Positions 24,875 to 31,931 of a DNA stretch of 64,000 nucleotides are shown here, piece after piece. Each line of letters begins with the position of its first letter. The first letter of the stretch is position 1. The position numbers were made by a program, and so were the translations under genes. The stretch is taken from contig NZ_DALZYX010000002.1 in assembly GCF_031987975.1 (NCBI RefSeq), positions 417,305-481,304 of the forward strand. Direction: 5' to 3'. Source of the stretch: Pseudescherichia sp031987975 (lineage in GTDB: Bacteria; Pseudomonadota; Gammaproteobacteria; Enterobacterales; Enterobacteriaceae). Under the pieces are notes generated by a model, which saw only the letters and a program-made list of their open reading frames with translations, ran no database searches and had not been told where the DNA came from.

Positions 24875-24924
24875 GTTCAGACTCCATGCACAAAGTGGTT
24901 CAGACTCTGTGCATGGTAATTATA
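24875..24924 (-). promoter_or_regulatory. Promoter-like TATAAT with a perfect palindrome and direct repeats
   Basis: Minus strand: TATAAT (24919-24924), then immediately CCATGCACA (24908-24916) and its inverted copy TGTGCATGG (24884-24892) 15 bp apart. GAGTCTGAAC occurs twice directly (24898-24907, 24875-24884). No good -35 is present. The arrangement looks like a regulated promoter whose start site is overlapped by an operator, driving the leader ORF and ninB. Confidence 0.55.
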
Positions 24925-24949
24925 ACCTACGCGTTGAAAATGCAGAAAC

Positions 24950-24970
24950 AAAAAGGCCTCCTTAGAGGCC
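24950..24970 (-). terminator. Rho-independent terminator within the early-right operon
   Basis: GGCCTC-TAAG-GAGGCC followed by TTTTTG on the minus strand, between the 80-aa gene and ninB. N-modified polymerase would pass it; unmodified transcription should stop here. Confidence 0.85.
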
Positions 24971-24978
24971 GGTTATGT

Positions 24979-25000
24979 CGATATGGGGATTTCCATATCG
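24979..25000. promoter_or_regulatory. Perfect 8-bp palindrome, possible operator
   Basis: CGATATGG-GGATTT-CCATATCG. Adjacent to the terminator and upstream of the TATAAT/palindrome island. It has no T-tract, so a protein-binding site is more likely than a terminator. Confidence 0.45.
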
Positions 25001-25012
25001 CTTCTATGGTAA

Positions 25013-25255
25013 TTACGCCAAGGTTGGCAGCCTGAACCCGTTCATATCTTCGGCACGGATGGGTGGAGATAAGCAGTCAGCGAATGCCAGAGAACCGTCA
25101 AGCAGGATTATGAAGCTCCACCCCCTAAACAGACTGGCGCTACACCAATCAGCCTTTAGAGGCACGTCTGGCATATTGTCGGGAAAGACTGGGTAGTGTT
25201 CTGCAAGCCACTCCATGGCGTCGCAGCGGTTGAGGGTGTATTTGTCGTACATCAC
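25013..25255 (-). CDS. Phage hypothetical protein
   Basis: 80 residues (YDKYTLNRCDAMEWLAEHYP ... WSFIILLDGSLAFADCLSPP). Mixed alpha/beta with a repeated aromatic W motif. Similar short proteins are common at the 3' end of early-right operons of lambdoid phages, function unknown. Start overlaps the upstream gene's stop (25252-25255). Confidence 0.7.
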   Translation of the reverse strand: MMYDKYTLNRCDAMEWLAEHYPVFPDNMPDVPLKADWCSASLFRGWSFIILLDGSLAFADCLSPPIRAEDMNGFRLPTLA

Positions 25256-26190
25256 CTCACCCCCTTATGACGAAGCTGCTTATCAACCTCAACCCGCTCA
25301 GCAACCCAAGGCTCACATTCAGGGCAGTACATTACCGGACGCGGAGGATACGACATAAGTAACTCGAACGGATTCGTCTGGAGAGTGATTTCTGGATGCT
25401 TGCTACAACGTGGAATCTCCATCTTCCGTTCATCTGAGGTAACGAAGAAGCCCAAAGACTCAAACTGCTGAGTGGTTTTGTCTTTGGCCTCCTCCTGCTT
25501 CGGTGCTGATATCAAATCGAGATACGCCGCAGGCATCATCGCCCAACCATCATGCTTCGGTGCTGCGTCTAGCATTGCCTGCCAGATATCACCAGGGTTG
25601 AAGTTATGTTTTGATATCAATTCACCTCCTGCGTAATACATTGCAGACGTGTGCTTAGCAGGTACGGCAACCCAACCATCCGAAGCCGCCGGAGAGTTGA
25701 GTTGTTCGGAATTACCGAACGACTGGAGCATCTCATCTATCGCAAATTCAGCGGCATTTGAGAAAGTCGCGCCGGGTAGACGGCTACATAGCCCCTGCAC
25801 TTTGTTGATGATCGCCTGTCGGTCAACTACCAGCGCTTGCTGCGCGGTAAACAGCGGCACATAGACAGCAGTATCCGTGGCTGCATCCGGCTGCTGCTCC
25901 TGCGTGTAACAGGCCCCTGTGTGGCGGTTCATGTAGCGCACAGGTTCTGCGGTGACTACCGGCGCTGGCGGCGCGGCGTAGAGCGGCGTCCATGTGGACT
26001 TTCTGCAATCATCAATCTGATAATTCAGTAATGGTCCGTCAATGGTCCCATCCGAGCAATATCTAACCCACGCCACCGGCTCCTGCCCCGCATCCCGCAG
26101 CGCCAGCACCTCACGAACGCGGATCAGCCGCTCTTCCGTGAGCGGGCCGTTGGCCGGGTGAGTGGATGGGTCTTTGGTGAAAGTATTCAT
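25252..26190 (-). CDS. Mosaic phage early protein (Ea22-like)
   Basis: 312 residues assembled from short modules: PLTEERLIRVREVLALRDAG at the N-terminus, a repeat-like EPVAWVRYCSDGTIDGPLL, STWTPLYAAPP and YVPLFTAQQAL, a central SDGWVAVPAKHTSAMYYAGG, and a C-terminal zinc-like CSKHPEI ... MYCPECEPW. This modular make-up is typical of Ead/Ea22-type proteins that recombine freely between phages. No enzymatic motif. Confidence 0.75.
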   Translation of the reverse strand: MNTFTKDPSTHPANGPLTEERLIRVREVLALRDAGQEPVAWVRYCSDGTIDGPLLNYQIDDCRKSTWTPLYAAPPAPVVTAEPVRYMNRHTGACYTQEQQPDAATDTAVYVPLFTAQQALVVDRQAIINKVQGLCSRLPGATFSNAAEFAIDEMLQSFGNSEQLNSPAASDGWVAVPAKHTSAMYYAGGELISKHNFNPGDIWQAMLDAAPKHDGWAMMPAAYLDLISAPKQEEAKDKTTQQFESLGFFVTSDERKMEIPRCSKHPEITLQTNPFELLMSYPPRPVMYCPECEPWVAERVEVDKQLRHKGVR

Positions 26191-26199
26191 GCTGCGTCC

Positions 26200-26877
26200 T
26201 CAATCTGGTTTAAGCATGGAGAATGCTGCCGCTGCCACGATTGGAATTTGTGCATTTCCAATGGCTCTGTATCTATCCATCCTAAAGGGAACCCCATCAA
26301 CCAAGATTGGTTCTGGGGAGTAGGAATCCCAAACACCATGGTGAAGTTCCTTGCTGACTCCCACTTTTGCATTGATGCTGCCGAGTAATTCGCTTTCGTC
26401 GTCGGTGTATGCAAGTAACCAAAATCTTTCCCGTATATGGTCTGCACCCAAGTCTTTCGCGGAGAGATTAATCGCTCGGGCTTTGTAATCCATTCCAAGA
26501 AGGTCGCTTGCTGCGCTTTCGATTGCACCTCTGGAGACATTTTCTGCAAAGACAAACTTTGGTCTAACTTCAGAGATAATTCTTCGCATCTCTGGCCACA
26601 TATTTTCTGCTGTGATTCTTCCTCTTGATGCCTTGCTAAATGCCTGGCACGGGAATCCTCCAGAAATGACATCAACAATTCCTCGCCACGGTTTGCCGTC
26701 AAAACTGCGCACGTCAGACCAAATCGGGAAAGGTCGGAGAATTCCATCGTTTTGTCGTTGCGCGAGAACTTGTGCTGCGTAGGCATCACGTTCAACTGCG
26801 CAAACTGTTCGCCATCCAAGGAGGTGCCCACCGAGTATTCCTCCGCCAGCGCCTGCGAAAAGAGCCAACTCATTCAC
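26200..26877 (-). CDS. DNA (cytosine-5) methyltransferase
   Basis: 225 residues starting at GTG 26877, supported by GGGAGGG 5 nt upstream. C5-methylase motifs in order: I (LALFAGAGGGILGG), II-like (AVERD), IV with catalytic Cys (ISGGFPCQAFS), VI (FAENV), VIII (RERFWLLAY), IX-X (YRAIGNAQIP). No restriction partner is adjacent, so it probably protects phage DNA against host restriction. It is short for the family because the target-recognition region between motifs VIII and IX is reduced. Confidence 0.9.
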   Translation of the reverse strand: MNELALFAGAGGGILGGHLLGWRTVCAVERDAYAAQVLAQRQNDGILRPFPIWSDVRSFDGKPWRGIVDVISGGFPCQAFSKASRGRITAENMWPEMRRIISEVRPKFVFAENVSRGAIESAASDLLGMDYKARAINLSAKDLGADHIRERFWLLAYTDDESELLGSINAKVGVSKELHHGVWDSYSPEPILVDGVPFRMDRYRAIGNAQIPIVAAAAFSMLKPD

Positions 26878-26953
26878 ATTTCCCTCCCAAAGACTCCACC
26901 TTAGTGATGATGCCAGCGCAGTACATGTGAACCGTATAATTTGCAGCGATCAT
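26870..26953 (-). CDS. Marginal 27-residue ORF
   Basis: MIAANYTVHMYCAGIITKVE then SLGGKCE. Start overlaps the upstream stop (TGATG at 26951-26955) and it ends over the methyltransferase start, so it could couple translation. It also contains the methyltransferase ribosome site, so it may be only a bridge reading frame. Confidence 0.3.
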   Translation of the reverse strand: MIAANYTVHMYCAGIITKVESLGGKCE

Positions 26954-27300
26954 CACGCCCCCTCAATCTTCAGGCTGATGCCAGCGGCGGCGCAGGCTTC
27001 GTAAAGCGCATTCTGGATACCGCTCTGCCCATAAGCGTTGAACGAAACTCCAGGCTCATCAATCCGCATGACGGGAGGCAGCTTAACGGTGAGCGTCCGC
27101 GCCTCCAGTTTCCCGGCATATTTGCCAAGCTCTGCGTTCCGATTCTCCAGCGCCTCGCCCAGCTCAGCTATCCGCCGCTTATCAGCATCTCGCTCTGCCA
27201 GCAGGGCGAGGAGTTCTTTTGTTGGTACCGTCACATTGCGAGACCATGCAGAAAATCCACCCTCAGCCGTTGCTCTCAACGCTGCGTATTTGTCGCTCAT
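26953..27300 (-). CDS. Ead/Ea22-like early protein
   Basis: 115 residues: MSDKYAALRATAEGGFSAWS at the N-terminus, a coiled coil (ERDADKRRIAELGEALENRN) and a C-terminal SGIQNALYEACAAAGISLKI. The alpha-helical, coiled-coil middle and phage location fit the Ead/Ea22 group, whose function is unknown. Overlaps the next upstream gene by 4 nt. Confidence 0.72.
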   Translation of the reverse strand: MSDKYAALRATAEGGFSAWSRNVTVPTKELLALLAERDADKRRIAELGEALENRNAELGKYAGKLEARTLTVKLPPVMRIDEPGVSFNAYGQSGIQNALYEACAAAGISLKIEGA

Positions 27301-27767
27301 ACAGCCTCCCCGTTGCGCAGTTGGGCGGCGAAGTAAGTCATACGCGCAATAAACTGCATCCTGTCATCCGGCACACCATCTTTGAAGGCGTGAGCAATAG
27401 CTGCATCCACACCCCGCGCCATCTGCTCGCGCTGCCAGGAGTCGGTGGCTGGGGTTTCCACTTCACGCAATGCCTCGTCAACCAGCGCCGTGATTGGTTT
27501 TGGATATTTATTTCCATTTCCTGTTGATGCATATAAGCCGCGCATGATGGCTTCATGACTAAATCCCGCTGACGCAATAGCGTTGCAGGCTTCAAGAGTA
27601 TTCTCCGCAAGGATTGCCCGGCTTTTTTTAATCCCCGCATTCTCCGCCGCCAGCTGGTCACGCTGCGCCCGAAGACCTACAGTACAATCATGCGCACCAC
27701 TCTTTCCGCGCTGCCATGAGAAGCTACAGTCGCAATGAAACACGTTATCAATTTCGGTCACGTTCAT
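27297..27767 (-). CDS. Phage hypothetical protein
   Basis: 156 residues from ATG 27767, preceded by GGGGGAAG; the longer frame to 27797 has no ribosome site. Short N-terminal Cys-containing strand (VFHCDCSFSW), coiled coil (RAQRDQLAAENAGIKKSRAI) and a helical C-terminal part (ARMTYFAAQLRNGEAV). Related to modular Ead-type early proteins. Function unknown. Confidence 0.7.
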   Translation of the reverse strand: MNVTEIDNVFHCDCSFSWQRGKSGAHDCTVGLRAQRDQLAAENAGIKKSRAILAENTLEACNAIASAGFSHEAIMRGLYASTGNGNKYPKPITALVDEALREVETPATDSWQREQMARGVDAAIAHAFKDGVPDDRMQFIARMTYFAAQLRNGEAV

Positions 27768-27768
27768 C

Positions 27769-27957
27769 TTATTCTTCCCCCTTGCTAATCTGCTCAATGC
27801 CTGCTGCTGTTACGTACCACTGACGTTTTGGGTAGGAGTAATTGAGCAGGCCTAGTTTGTTTAATGTGTTGCCGATGGTGTGGACTGAATTGCGCTCTAC
27901 TGCGCCTTTGTAGATGGAGATGAGGAAAGCGAACTGAGGCTTTGTTAGTTTCTTCAT
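27769..27957 (-). CDS. Small winged-helix-like protein
   Basis: 62 residues from ATG 27957 (overlaps the DUF4406 stop as ATGA). KKLTKPQFAFLISIYKGAVE and NTLNKLGLLNYSYPKRQWYV resemble a minimal winged helix, with TAAGIEQI as the last helix. Probably a DNA-binding early regulator; no specific family. Confidence 0.65.
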   Translation of the reverse strand: MKKLTKPQFAFLISIYKGAVERNSVHTIGNTLNKLGLLNYSYPKRQWYVTAAGIEQISKGEE

Positions 27958-28244
27958 GCCGCACCGTCCTGATAGATAATTTCCAGCTGCAACTTCTCGG
28001 CGAGCGCCTTCTCTGCCACCGCGCCGGCCGATTCTTCCCAACCTCGAAGCAGGTAGATAGCCTCTGCGCAGCGCAACATTGCCAGGCAGATATCCATGTA
28101 CTGTGGTTGCGTGAGGCCGTCAGGGAGTGATGCAGGGTTTAGCACCGTGTGCCCTTTGGCACTGAGTGTCATATCCATGAACCAGAAAGCCGGCCGGTTG
28201 TAATCAGACAGTCCGCTCATCGGCCCGGCGATATAAATTCTCAT
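27954..28244 (-). CDS. DUF4406 protein (nucleoside deoxyribosyltransferase-like)
   Basis: 96 residues, MRIYIAGPMSGLSDYNRPAF ... LRGWEESAGAVAEKALAEKL. The N-terminal Y-I-A-G-P-M-x-G and the C-terminal W-E-x-S-x-G-A motifs define DUF4406, a Rossmann-like relative of nucleoside 2-deoxyribosyltransferases. It may act in nucleotide metabolism during phage replication. Overlaps both neighbours by 4 nt. Confidence 0.85.
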   Translation of the reverse strand: MRIYIAGPMSGLSDYNRPAFWFMDMTLSAKGHTVLNPASLPDGLTQPQYMDICLAMLRCAEAIYLLRGWEESAGAVAEKALAEKLQLEIIYQDGAA

Positions 28245-28540
28245 GCTCTCTTAACTCCGAATGTCTTGACCAGTGCCGACTCCATGCGGCCTACACAGGC
28301 GCGTATACGTGCTATCTCAGTCTCAGGGAACATGCTGACTGCCATCTGCTCCAGCGCCCCTTTAAGCGGCTTAGATTCGACCTTGGTTATACGGTCGCGG
28401 GCGAACGCCTTGAGAGCCTGCTTGATGCTGCGGCCTTCGATACGGTCCATTGCGCGGCAGAGTTCAGCGTTCAGGATGGTCTCCGGAAATTCTGGGTAAC
28501 ATTCGTTGATGATTTCGCGGGTGTTGCGTGCTTCTGTCAT
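28241..28540 (-). CDS. Phage hypothetical protein
   Basis: 99 residues, all-helical by composition (ETILNAELCRAMDRIEGRSI ... ESALVKTFGVKRA). No motif recognised. Coupled by 4-nt overlaps to the DUF4406 gene and to the winged-helix gene upstream. Confidence 0.68.
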   Translation of the reverse strand: MTEARNTREIINECYPEFPETILNAELCRAMDRIEGRSIKQALKAFARDRITKVESKPLKGALEQMAVSMFPETEIARIRACVGRMESALVKTFGVKRA

Positions 28541-28836
28541 GCTCTGCTCTCCCTGACTCTGCGAAGAAGGGTGTTGAACATAGCGTGCATGCTTACTGGC
28601 TCCGGCTTAGGCTCTGGCTTGACCCTGCCGCGTGGCGCAGGCTTATCTAAGGCGATATAGCGGTGCTGCTTCTCAAACCCTTCCCGGCGGACGCGCTGAT
28701 CGATTACGAGCCTGCTTAACGTCCCGTTAACGGTTGATTTATTCAGGCCGGTGCCGGCGATGATGTCGGTTGAGTGGCAGCCAGGATGCTCGCTGATGTA
28801 GGTAATAATTTGCTGAAGGTAGGAAATTCGTTTCAT
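28537..28836 (-). CDS. Winged-helix DNA-binding protein
   Basis: 99 residues. The first 60 form a MarR/IclR-like winged helix (YISEHPGCHSTDIIAGTGLN, STVNGTLSRLVIDQRVRREG), then a Pro/Lys linker (PAPRGRVKPEPKPEPV) and a C-terminal helix (HAMFNTLLRRVRESRA). It follows the helicase gene directly and may regulate or assist replication. Confidence 0.72.
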   Translation of the reverse strand: MKRISYLQQIITYISEHPGCHSTDIIAGTGLNKSTVNGTLSRLVIDQRVRREGFEKQHRYIALDKPAPRGRVKPEPKPEPVSMHAMFNTLLRRVRESRA

Positions 28837-30183
28837 TTAGCCTCTCCAGTTGGAGGAATTGGATTTGGCAGCCTGTCGCTCGTTCTCGGCAAAGCGGTTA
28901 GCTGCATCCTGCTGATCGATGTTCACGAAGTGGCCGTTGCGCCATTCCATGTAGAAGGTCTTTGGCTGGCCGGAGCGGTATTTCCCGACGATTATTTCTG
29001 CAAGTCCTTTCAGGTCACTGTTTTCGTTGTAGACCTCATCGCGGTACGGGAAGATGATGACGTCTGCATCCTTTTCGATGGAGCTTGAGCCAGCCAGGTC
29101 ACCCATGTTTGGTCGCTTGTCTCCTCGCCCATCAACGTTGCGGTTTAGCTGCGCCAAAAGGACTACAGGCACTTTGTTTCGCAGGCAGAACTGCTTCATC
29201 TTGCGGGTAACCTCAGCAATCGCCAGGTCAGAACGCTCGGCTTTAGGCATGTCGATAAGCGTCAGGTAGTCGATGGCGAGAAAGCTAAGTCCGCCGTCCA
29301 TATTCATCCGTTCTGCATGGCTGATGATTTCGTCCGTGGTGAACGAGCCGGTAAGGACGTGGTTATCTTCGTCAAGAAGCATTCCTGTAGCCGCTGTCAG
29401 TTTCGTGTAATCTTCCTGCCTCATTCCCAAAGGGTTACGTAGCGCTCCGATTGACAAGCCTCCACGGTCAGCGATATGACGCTCAACGACCTGCGTTTCA
29501 GACATCTCCATCGAGATCAGAAGCCCAACGCCTTTCTGCCGGCCGATTGAGTTGGCGATGTTGATTGCCAGCTCGGTCTTACCCATGCCAGGTCGGCCGG
29601 CGATGACGATCAGGTCAGTTCGGTCAAATCCGCCGTACTCCGCGTCCATCGGCTCAATGCCCGTTTTGAGGTACAGCCCGGACTCCTCACCCTTCAGGCG
29701 CTCTTCCAGAACCTCCAGATAGTCGGGAATCAGATCTGCGATACGCCGTGGCAGTCTGTCGTTGGTTTCGAACTGCAATCTGCCTACGATGCCGGTAGCC
29801 TCAGCAATGCGTTCGTTGATGTCGTGAGTTCCTGCCGCTGCGAGAATCTTTGCCGCGTTCTGCAAGTCCTCAACACCCTTGCGGATCATCCAGCACTGGC
29901 GAACGCGCTTTGCCCATCCACGGATGTTTGCTGCGCTAATCGTATTGGTGGCTACGTCAAGCACCAGGTCCTTTGTCGCCGCCGGTACCGCCCCCTGAAC
30001 TGTGAACATGTCGATTGGCTCGGCCTTGTTCAGCAGCGTGACGATTGCCTGGTACATGCTGCGAAGGTGGAAGTTATCAAACGCTACCGCTGGGAGCTTA
30101 CCGGCGATGTCACGGCAGTCGATATGGTCGCCCTTCATGATCATCGAACCGATGAGCTGGTATTCAAATTCGTAACTCTCCAT
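28837..30183 (-). CDS. Replicative DNA helicase, DnaB family
   Basis: 448 residues. N-terminal DnaB-type helical domain (about 1-135), linker, then RecA-like motor: Walker A GRPGMGKT (196-203), FLAIDYLTLI (Walker B), VPVVLLAQLNR and a C-terminal KYRSGQPKTFYMEWR. The phage brings its own hexameric helicase, so unlike lambda it needs no P-type loader to capture host DnaB. P22 gp12 is the model. Start overlaps the O stop (TGATG). Confidence 0.93.
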   Translation of the reverse strand: MESYEFEYQLIGSMIMKGDHIDCRDIAGKLPAVAFDNFHLRSMYQAIVTLLNKAEPIDMFTVQGAVPAATKDLVLDVATNTISAANIRGWAKRVRQCWMIRKGVEDLQNAAKILAAAGTHDINERIAEATGIVGRLQFETNDRLPRRIADLIPDYLEVLEERLKGEESGLYLKTGIEPMDAEYGGFDRTDLIVIAGRPGMGKTELAINIANSIGRQKGVGLLISMEMSETQVVERHIADRGGLSIGALRNPLGMRQEDYTKLTAATGMLLDEDNHVLTGSFTTDEIISHAERMNMDGGLSFLAIDYLTLIDMPKAERSDLAIAEVTRKMKQFCLRNKVPVVLLAQLNRNVDGRGDKRPNMGDLAGSSSIEKDADVIIFPYRDEVYNENSDLKGLAEIIVGKYRSGQPKTFYMEWRNGHFVNIDQQDAANRFAENERQAAKSNSSNWRG

Positions 30184-31070
30184 CAGTTCTCCTCCGCCAA
30201 AATCTGGTCAATCTTTTCCTGCCGGAGCGCGGTATCGATGCCGTACTTCCTGCCTGATGGATTGGCACCACAAGCCCAATCTGTAGGCTTGTAGCCAAAC
30301 TCGATGTAACCGTTGATGAACGTGTCCACGTCGCGAGGCTCTTTGCCAAGCTCCTTGCACTGCTTGATGTACGATGCCCACAGGCGGGATAAACCTTTCT
30401 CGACAGAGGTCGTTACGCTTAGCAGGGTTGGAAGTCCTAGCGCCTTAGCCTTGGTGTTCCATGTCTGCTTGAGTCGTTCACGGTCAAAAGCCGGAAGTGC
30501 TGTCGATGGTTTTGGCTTTCTGGTGCGAGGCGGTTTTTGTTCTGTTGGTGCTTGAGATTTCTCATCAGCAACCAAACCCGCATCGTGGGTTTGGGTATTT
30601 GTTTTTATTGTCTTTTGAATAGTGTCTTTTGTGTCCCCCTGTTTTGAGGGATGTGACTCCCTCAAAATGAGGGATGTTTTCTCCCTCGTTTTAGGGGATA
30701 TTCCCTCGTTTTGAGGGATGCGCCATTCTGAGATGTTTTTGTTGGGGCCAAACATGCCGCCCTGCTGCTTGATGAGACCCATCCGGACAAGCTCTAACTT
30801 GGCTTCATTGCACCGCTTGACAGGTAGTTTCGCTATCTCTGAGATCTGCGAGTCAGTGACTCTGTCCATCGGCTTATTCCAGCCGTATGTCTTTCTCAGG
30901 ATTGCCAGCAGAACCTTGAACTGACGCTTGGTCAGATCAGCCCCGGCGTACTCTTCAAGAAGCATGTTGGAAAGTCTGGCGTAACCGTCATCAAGGTCAG
31001 CCACTTTGCGCTCCACGACCTCCAGATGAGGCCTTAACAATGCGACGTTGTCATAGGCTACGTTACTCAT
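30183..31070 (-). CDS. Replication initiator, phage O family
   Basis: 295 residues. N-terminal phage_rep_O winged-helix domain (about 20-110; DDGYARLSNMLLEEYAGADL, TKRQFKVLLAILRKTYGWNK) binds iterons. A variable central region is encoded by the iteron DNA itself (30637-30719), and the C-terminal half (about 190-295) probably contacts the helicase. As in lambda and P22 the origin is inside the initiator gene. Confidence 0.9.
   Translation of the reverse strand: MSNVAYDNVALLRPHLEVVERKVADLDDGYARLSNMLLEEYAGADLTKRQFKVLLAILRKTYGWNKPMDRVTDSQISEIAKLPVKRCNEAKLELVRMGLIKQQGGMFGPNKNISEWRIPQNEGISPKTREKTSLILRESHPSKQGDTKDTIQKTIKTNTQTHDAGLVADEKSQAPTEQKPPRTRKPKPSTALPAFDRERLKQTWNTKAKALGLPTLLSVTTSVEKGLSRLWASYIKQCKELGKEPRDVDTFINGYIEFGYKPTDWACGANPSGRKYGIDTALRQEKIDQILAEEN
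30637..30719. other. Replication origin: four iterons within the O gene
   Basis: Four near-identical imperfect palindromes of the form CCCTCRTTTTGAGGGAT at 30637-30652, 30659-30675, 30683-30699 and 30703-30719. Start-to-start distances are 22, 24 and 20 bp, about two helical turns. An AT-rich stretch (about 30598-30634) flanks them and would be the unwinding element. The layout mirrors lambda ori. Confidence 0.85.
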
Positions 31071-31212
31071 GATCCGCTTCCTTCTTGGATTTGCACTTGG
31101 TCAGGAGTTCTCGCAGCTTCGCGGCGGTTACCTGGCTTACATTTCGGAGGAAACGAACACGGATGACGTTCTTATGAACTTCGTCCTGGTAAAAACGCTT
31201 TGGATTTGCCAT
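31063..31212 (-). CDS. Small basic protein between cII and O
   Basis: 49 residues from ATG 31212 (CAGGAGC upstream): MANPKRFYQDEVHKNVIRVR ... KLRELLTKCKSKKEADHE. Strongly basic, probably one strand-helix unit that binds nucleic acid. The longer frame to 31305 would overlap cII and lacks a ribosome site. Stop overlaps the O start. Confidence 0.65.
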   Translation of the reverse strand: MANPKRFYQDEVHKNVIRVRFLRNVSQVTAAKLRELLTKCKSKKEADHE

Positions 31213-31246
31213 AATTAGCTCCTGATGTTTGACATAACACAGTGTT

Positions 31247-31531
31247 TTAGGCCCCGAACGAGTTACCGCTCGTTTGGGGCTTTTCATTTGTGAGAATCTC
31301 TGCAACCTGTTTTGCCAGTCTCGCCATATCGTCGTCTACGACGCCCCACTCCAGAACGGCTAAGAGCATCGCCAGCTTAGGCAGCATGCTTTCTTTCCAG
31401 CGGGTAATGCCTGATTTATCCATTCCGATTGCCTTGGCTACGTTTGACGCGCCTTTAATCGCAATCTGATTCAGGATCCACGACTCGATTTTTCGAGCCT
31501 GCGTTTTGTTTCGGGTAGTTGCGTTATCCAT
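31247..31531 (-). CDS. cII: CII transcriptional activator
   Basis: 94 residues (lambda CII has 97). Helix-turn-helix KAIGMDKSGITRWKESMLPK and the nearly invariant MLLAVLEWGVVDDDMARLAK tetramerisation segment match lambda CII/P22 C1. It activates the repressor-establishment, int and anti-Q promoters. An OOP-like antisense terminator overlaps its last codons. A convincing TTGC-N6-TTGC CII site was not found in the cro-cII interval. Confidence 0.93.
   Translation of the reverse strand: MDNATTRNKTQARKIESWILNQIAIKGASNVAKAIGMDKSGITRWKESMLPKLAMLLAVLEWGVVDDDMARLAKQVAEILTNEKPQTSGNSFGA
31251..31284 (+). terminator. OOP-like antisense terminator in the cII 3' end
   Basis: Plus strand: 12-bp stem GCCCCGAACGAG / CTCGTTTGGGGC with a TTTT run, inside the final codons of cII. 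In lambda the OOP RNA terminates in the same place, antisense to cII. The sequence after the stem (CATTTGTGAGAATC) resembles the lambda counterpart. The OOP promoter itself was not located with confidence. Confidence 0.7.
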
Positions 31532-31626
31532 TTGTGATAATTCCTGTTAGTTAATTGCTGTGGTTAAAATGAGTTAAGGCCTTGCCCAGTGCGGACAAAG
31601 CCATGAATTTTGACTTTTAGTAGTGA

Positions 31627-31656
31627 TCGCTTTTTCAGCGAGAGATGTGTAAGAGC
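31627..31656 (-). promoter_or_regulatory. nutR (boxA-boxB)
   Basis: Minus strand: boxA GCTCTTACACATC (31644-31656) and boxB TCGCTGAAAAAGCGA (31627-31641), between cro and cII. The boxB has the GNRA-like GAAAAA pentaloop required by lambda-type N. Confidence 0.92.
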
Positions 31657-31664
31657 TGGTAGTG

Positions 31665-31850
31665 CTAGGCGACCTTGCGGTAGGACTGTTCCTGATACTT
31701 CAATGCACCGGCTGTAATAGACTCCAGTCGGTACGCATCCTTTTCGGGGATGACTTCTTTCCACTGCGAAACCGCTGCATCGCTGATCCGCAATGCTTGA
31801 GCTACTGCTCGTTGGCTCCCGAAGTGGGCAATGACTTCTTTCTTGTACAT
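31665..31850 (-). CDS. cro: Cro repressor, P22-type
   Basis: 61 residues from ATG 31850, with AAGGA 7 nt upstream. MYKKEVIAHFGSQRAVAQAL, then RISDAAVSQWKEVIPEKDAY and AGALKYQEQSYRKVA, are near-identical in layout to P22 Cro (61 aa). It turns off repressor maintenance transcription after infection. First gene of the PR operon. Confidence 0.95.
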   Translation of the reverse strand: MYKKEVIAHFGSQRAVAQALRISDAAVSQWKEVIPEKDAYRLESITAGALKYQEQSYRKVA

Positions 31851-31866
31851 GTCCACGTCCTTTCTC

Positions 31867-31929
31867 TTAAGCGTTCTTAAATTATTCAACAAAAGGAATC
31901 TTAAGTCAACAACTCTTAAGATGTCTTAA
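31867..31929. promoter_or_regulatory. OR/PR operator-promoter region
   Basis: PR on the minus strand: TTGACT (31904-31909), 17-bp spacer, AATAAT (31881-31886). Two perfect TTAAG-N4-CTTAA operators at 31867-31880 (TTAAGCGTTCTTAA) and 31916-31929 (TTAAGATGTCTTAA), plus a half-site TTAAG at 31901-31905 over the -35. The second operator lies 2 bp from the c2 start codon; no clear PRM hexamers were found. Confidence 0.85.
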
Positions 31930-31931
31930 CT

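Noticed and set aside
26187..26873. 228-aa ORF almost fully overlapping the C5 methyltransferase in another frame
   Set aside because: It has no family motifs and no proper ribosome site. The other frame contains every C5-methylase motif in order.
30637..30719. Repeat cluster considered as a CRISPR array
   Set aside because: The repeats are short imperfect palindromes with 3-7 bp between them and lie in the replication gene. Spacing and context fit iterons.
31531..31665. CII-dependent PRE promoter in the cro-cII interval
   Set aside because: Only one TTGC half-site with a poor second half (TTGC-TGTGGT-TAAA) was found; not enough to call.
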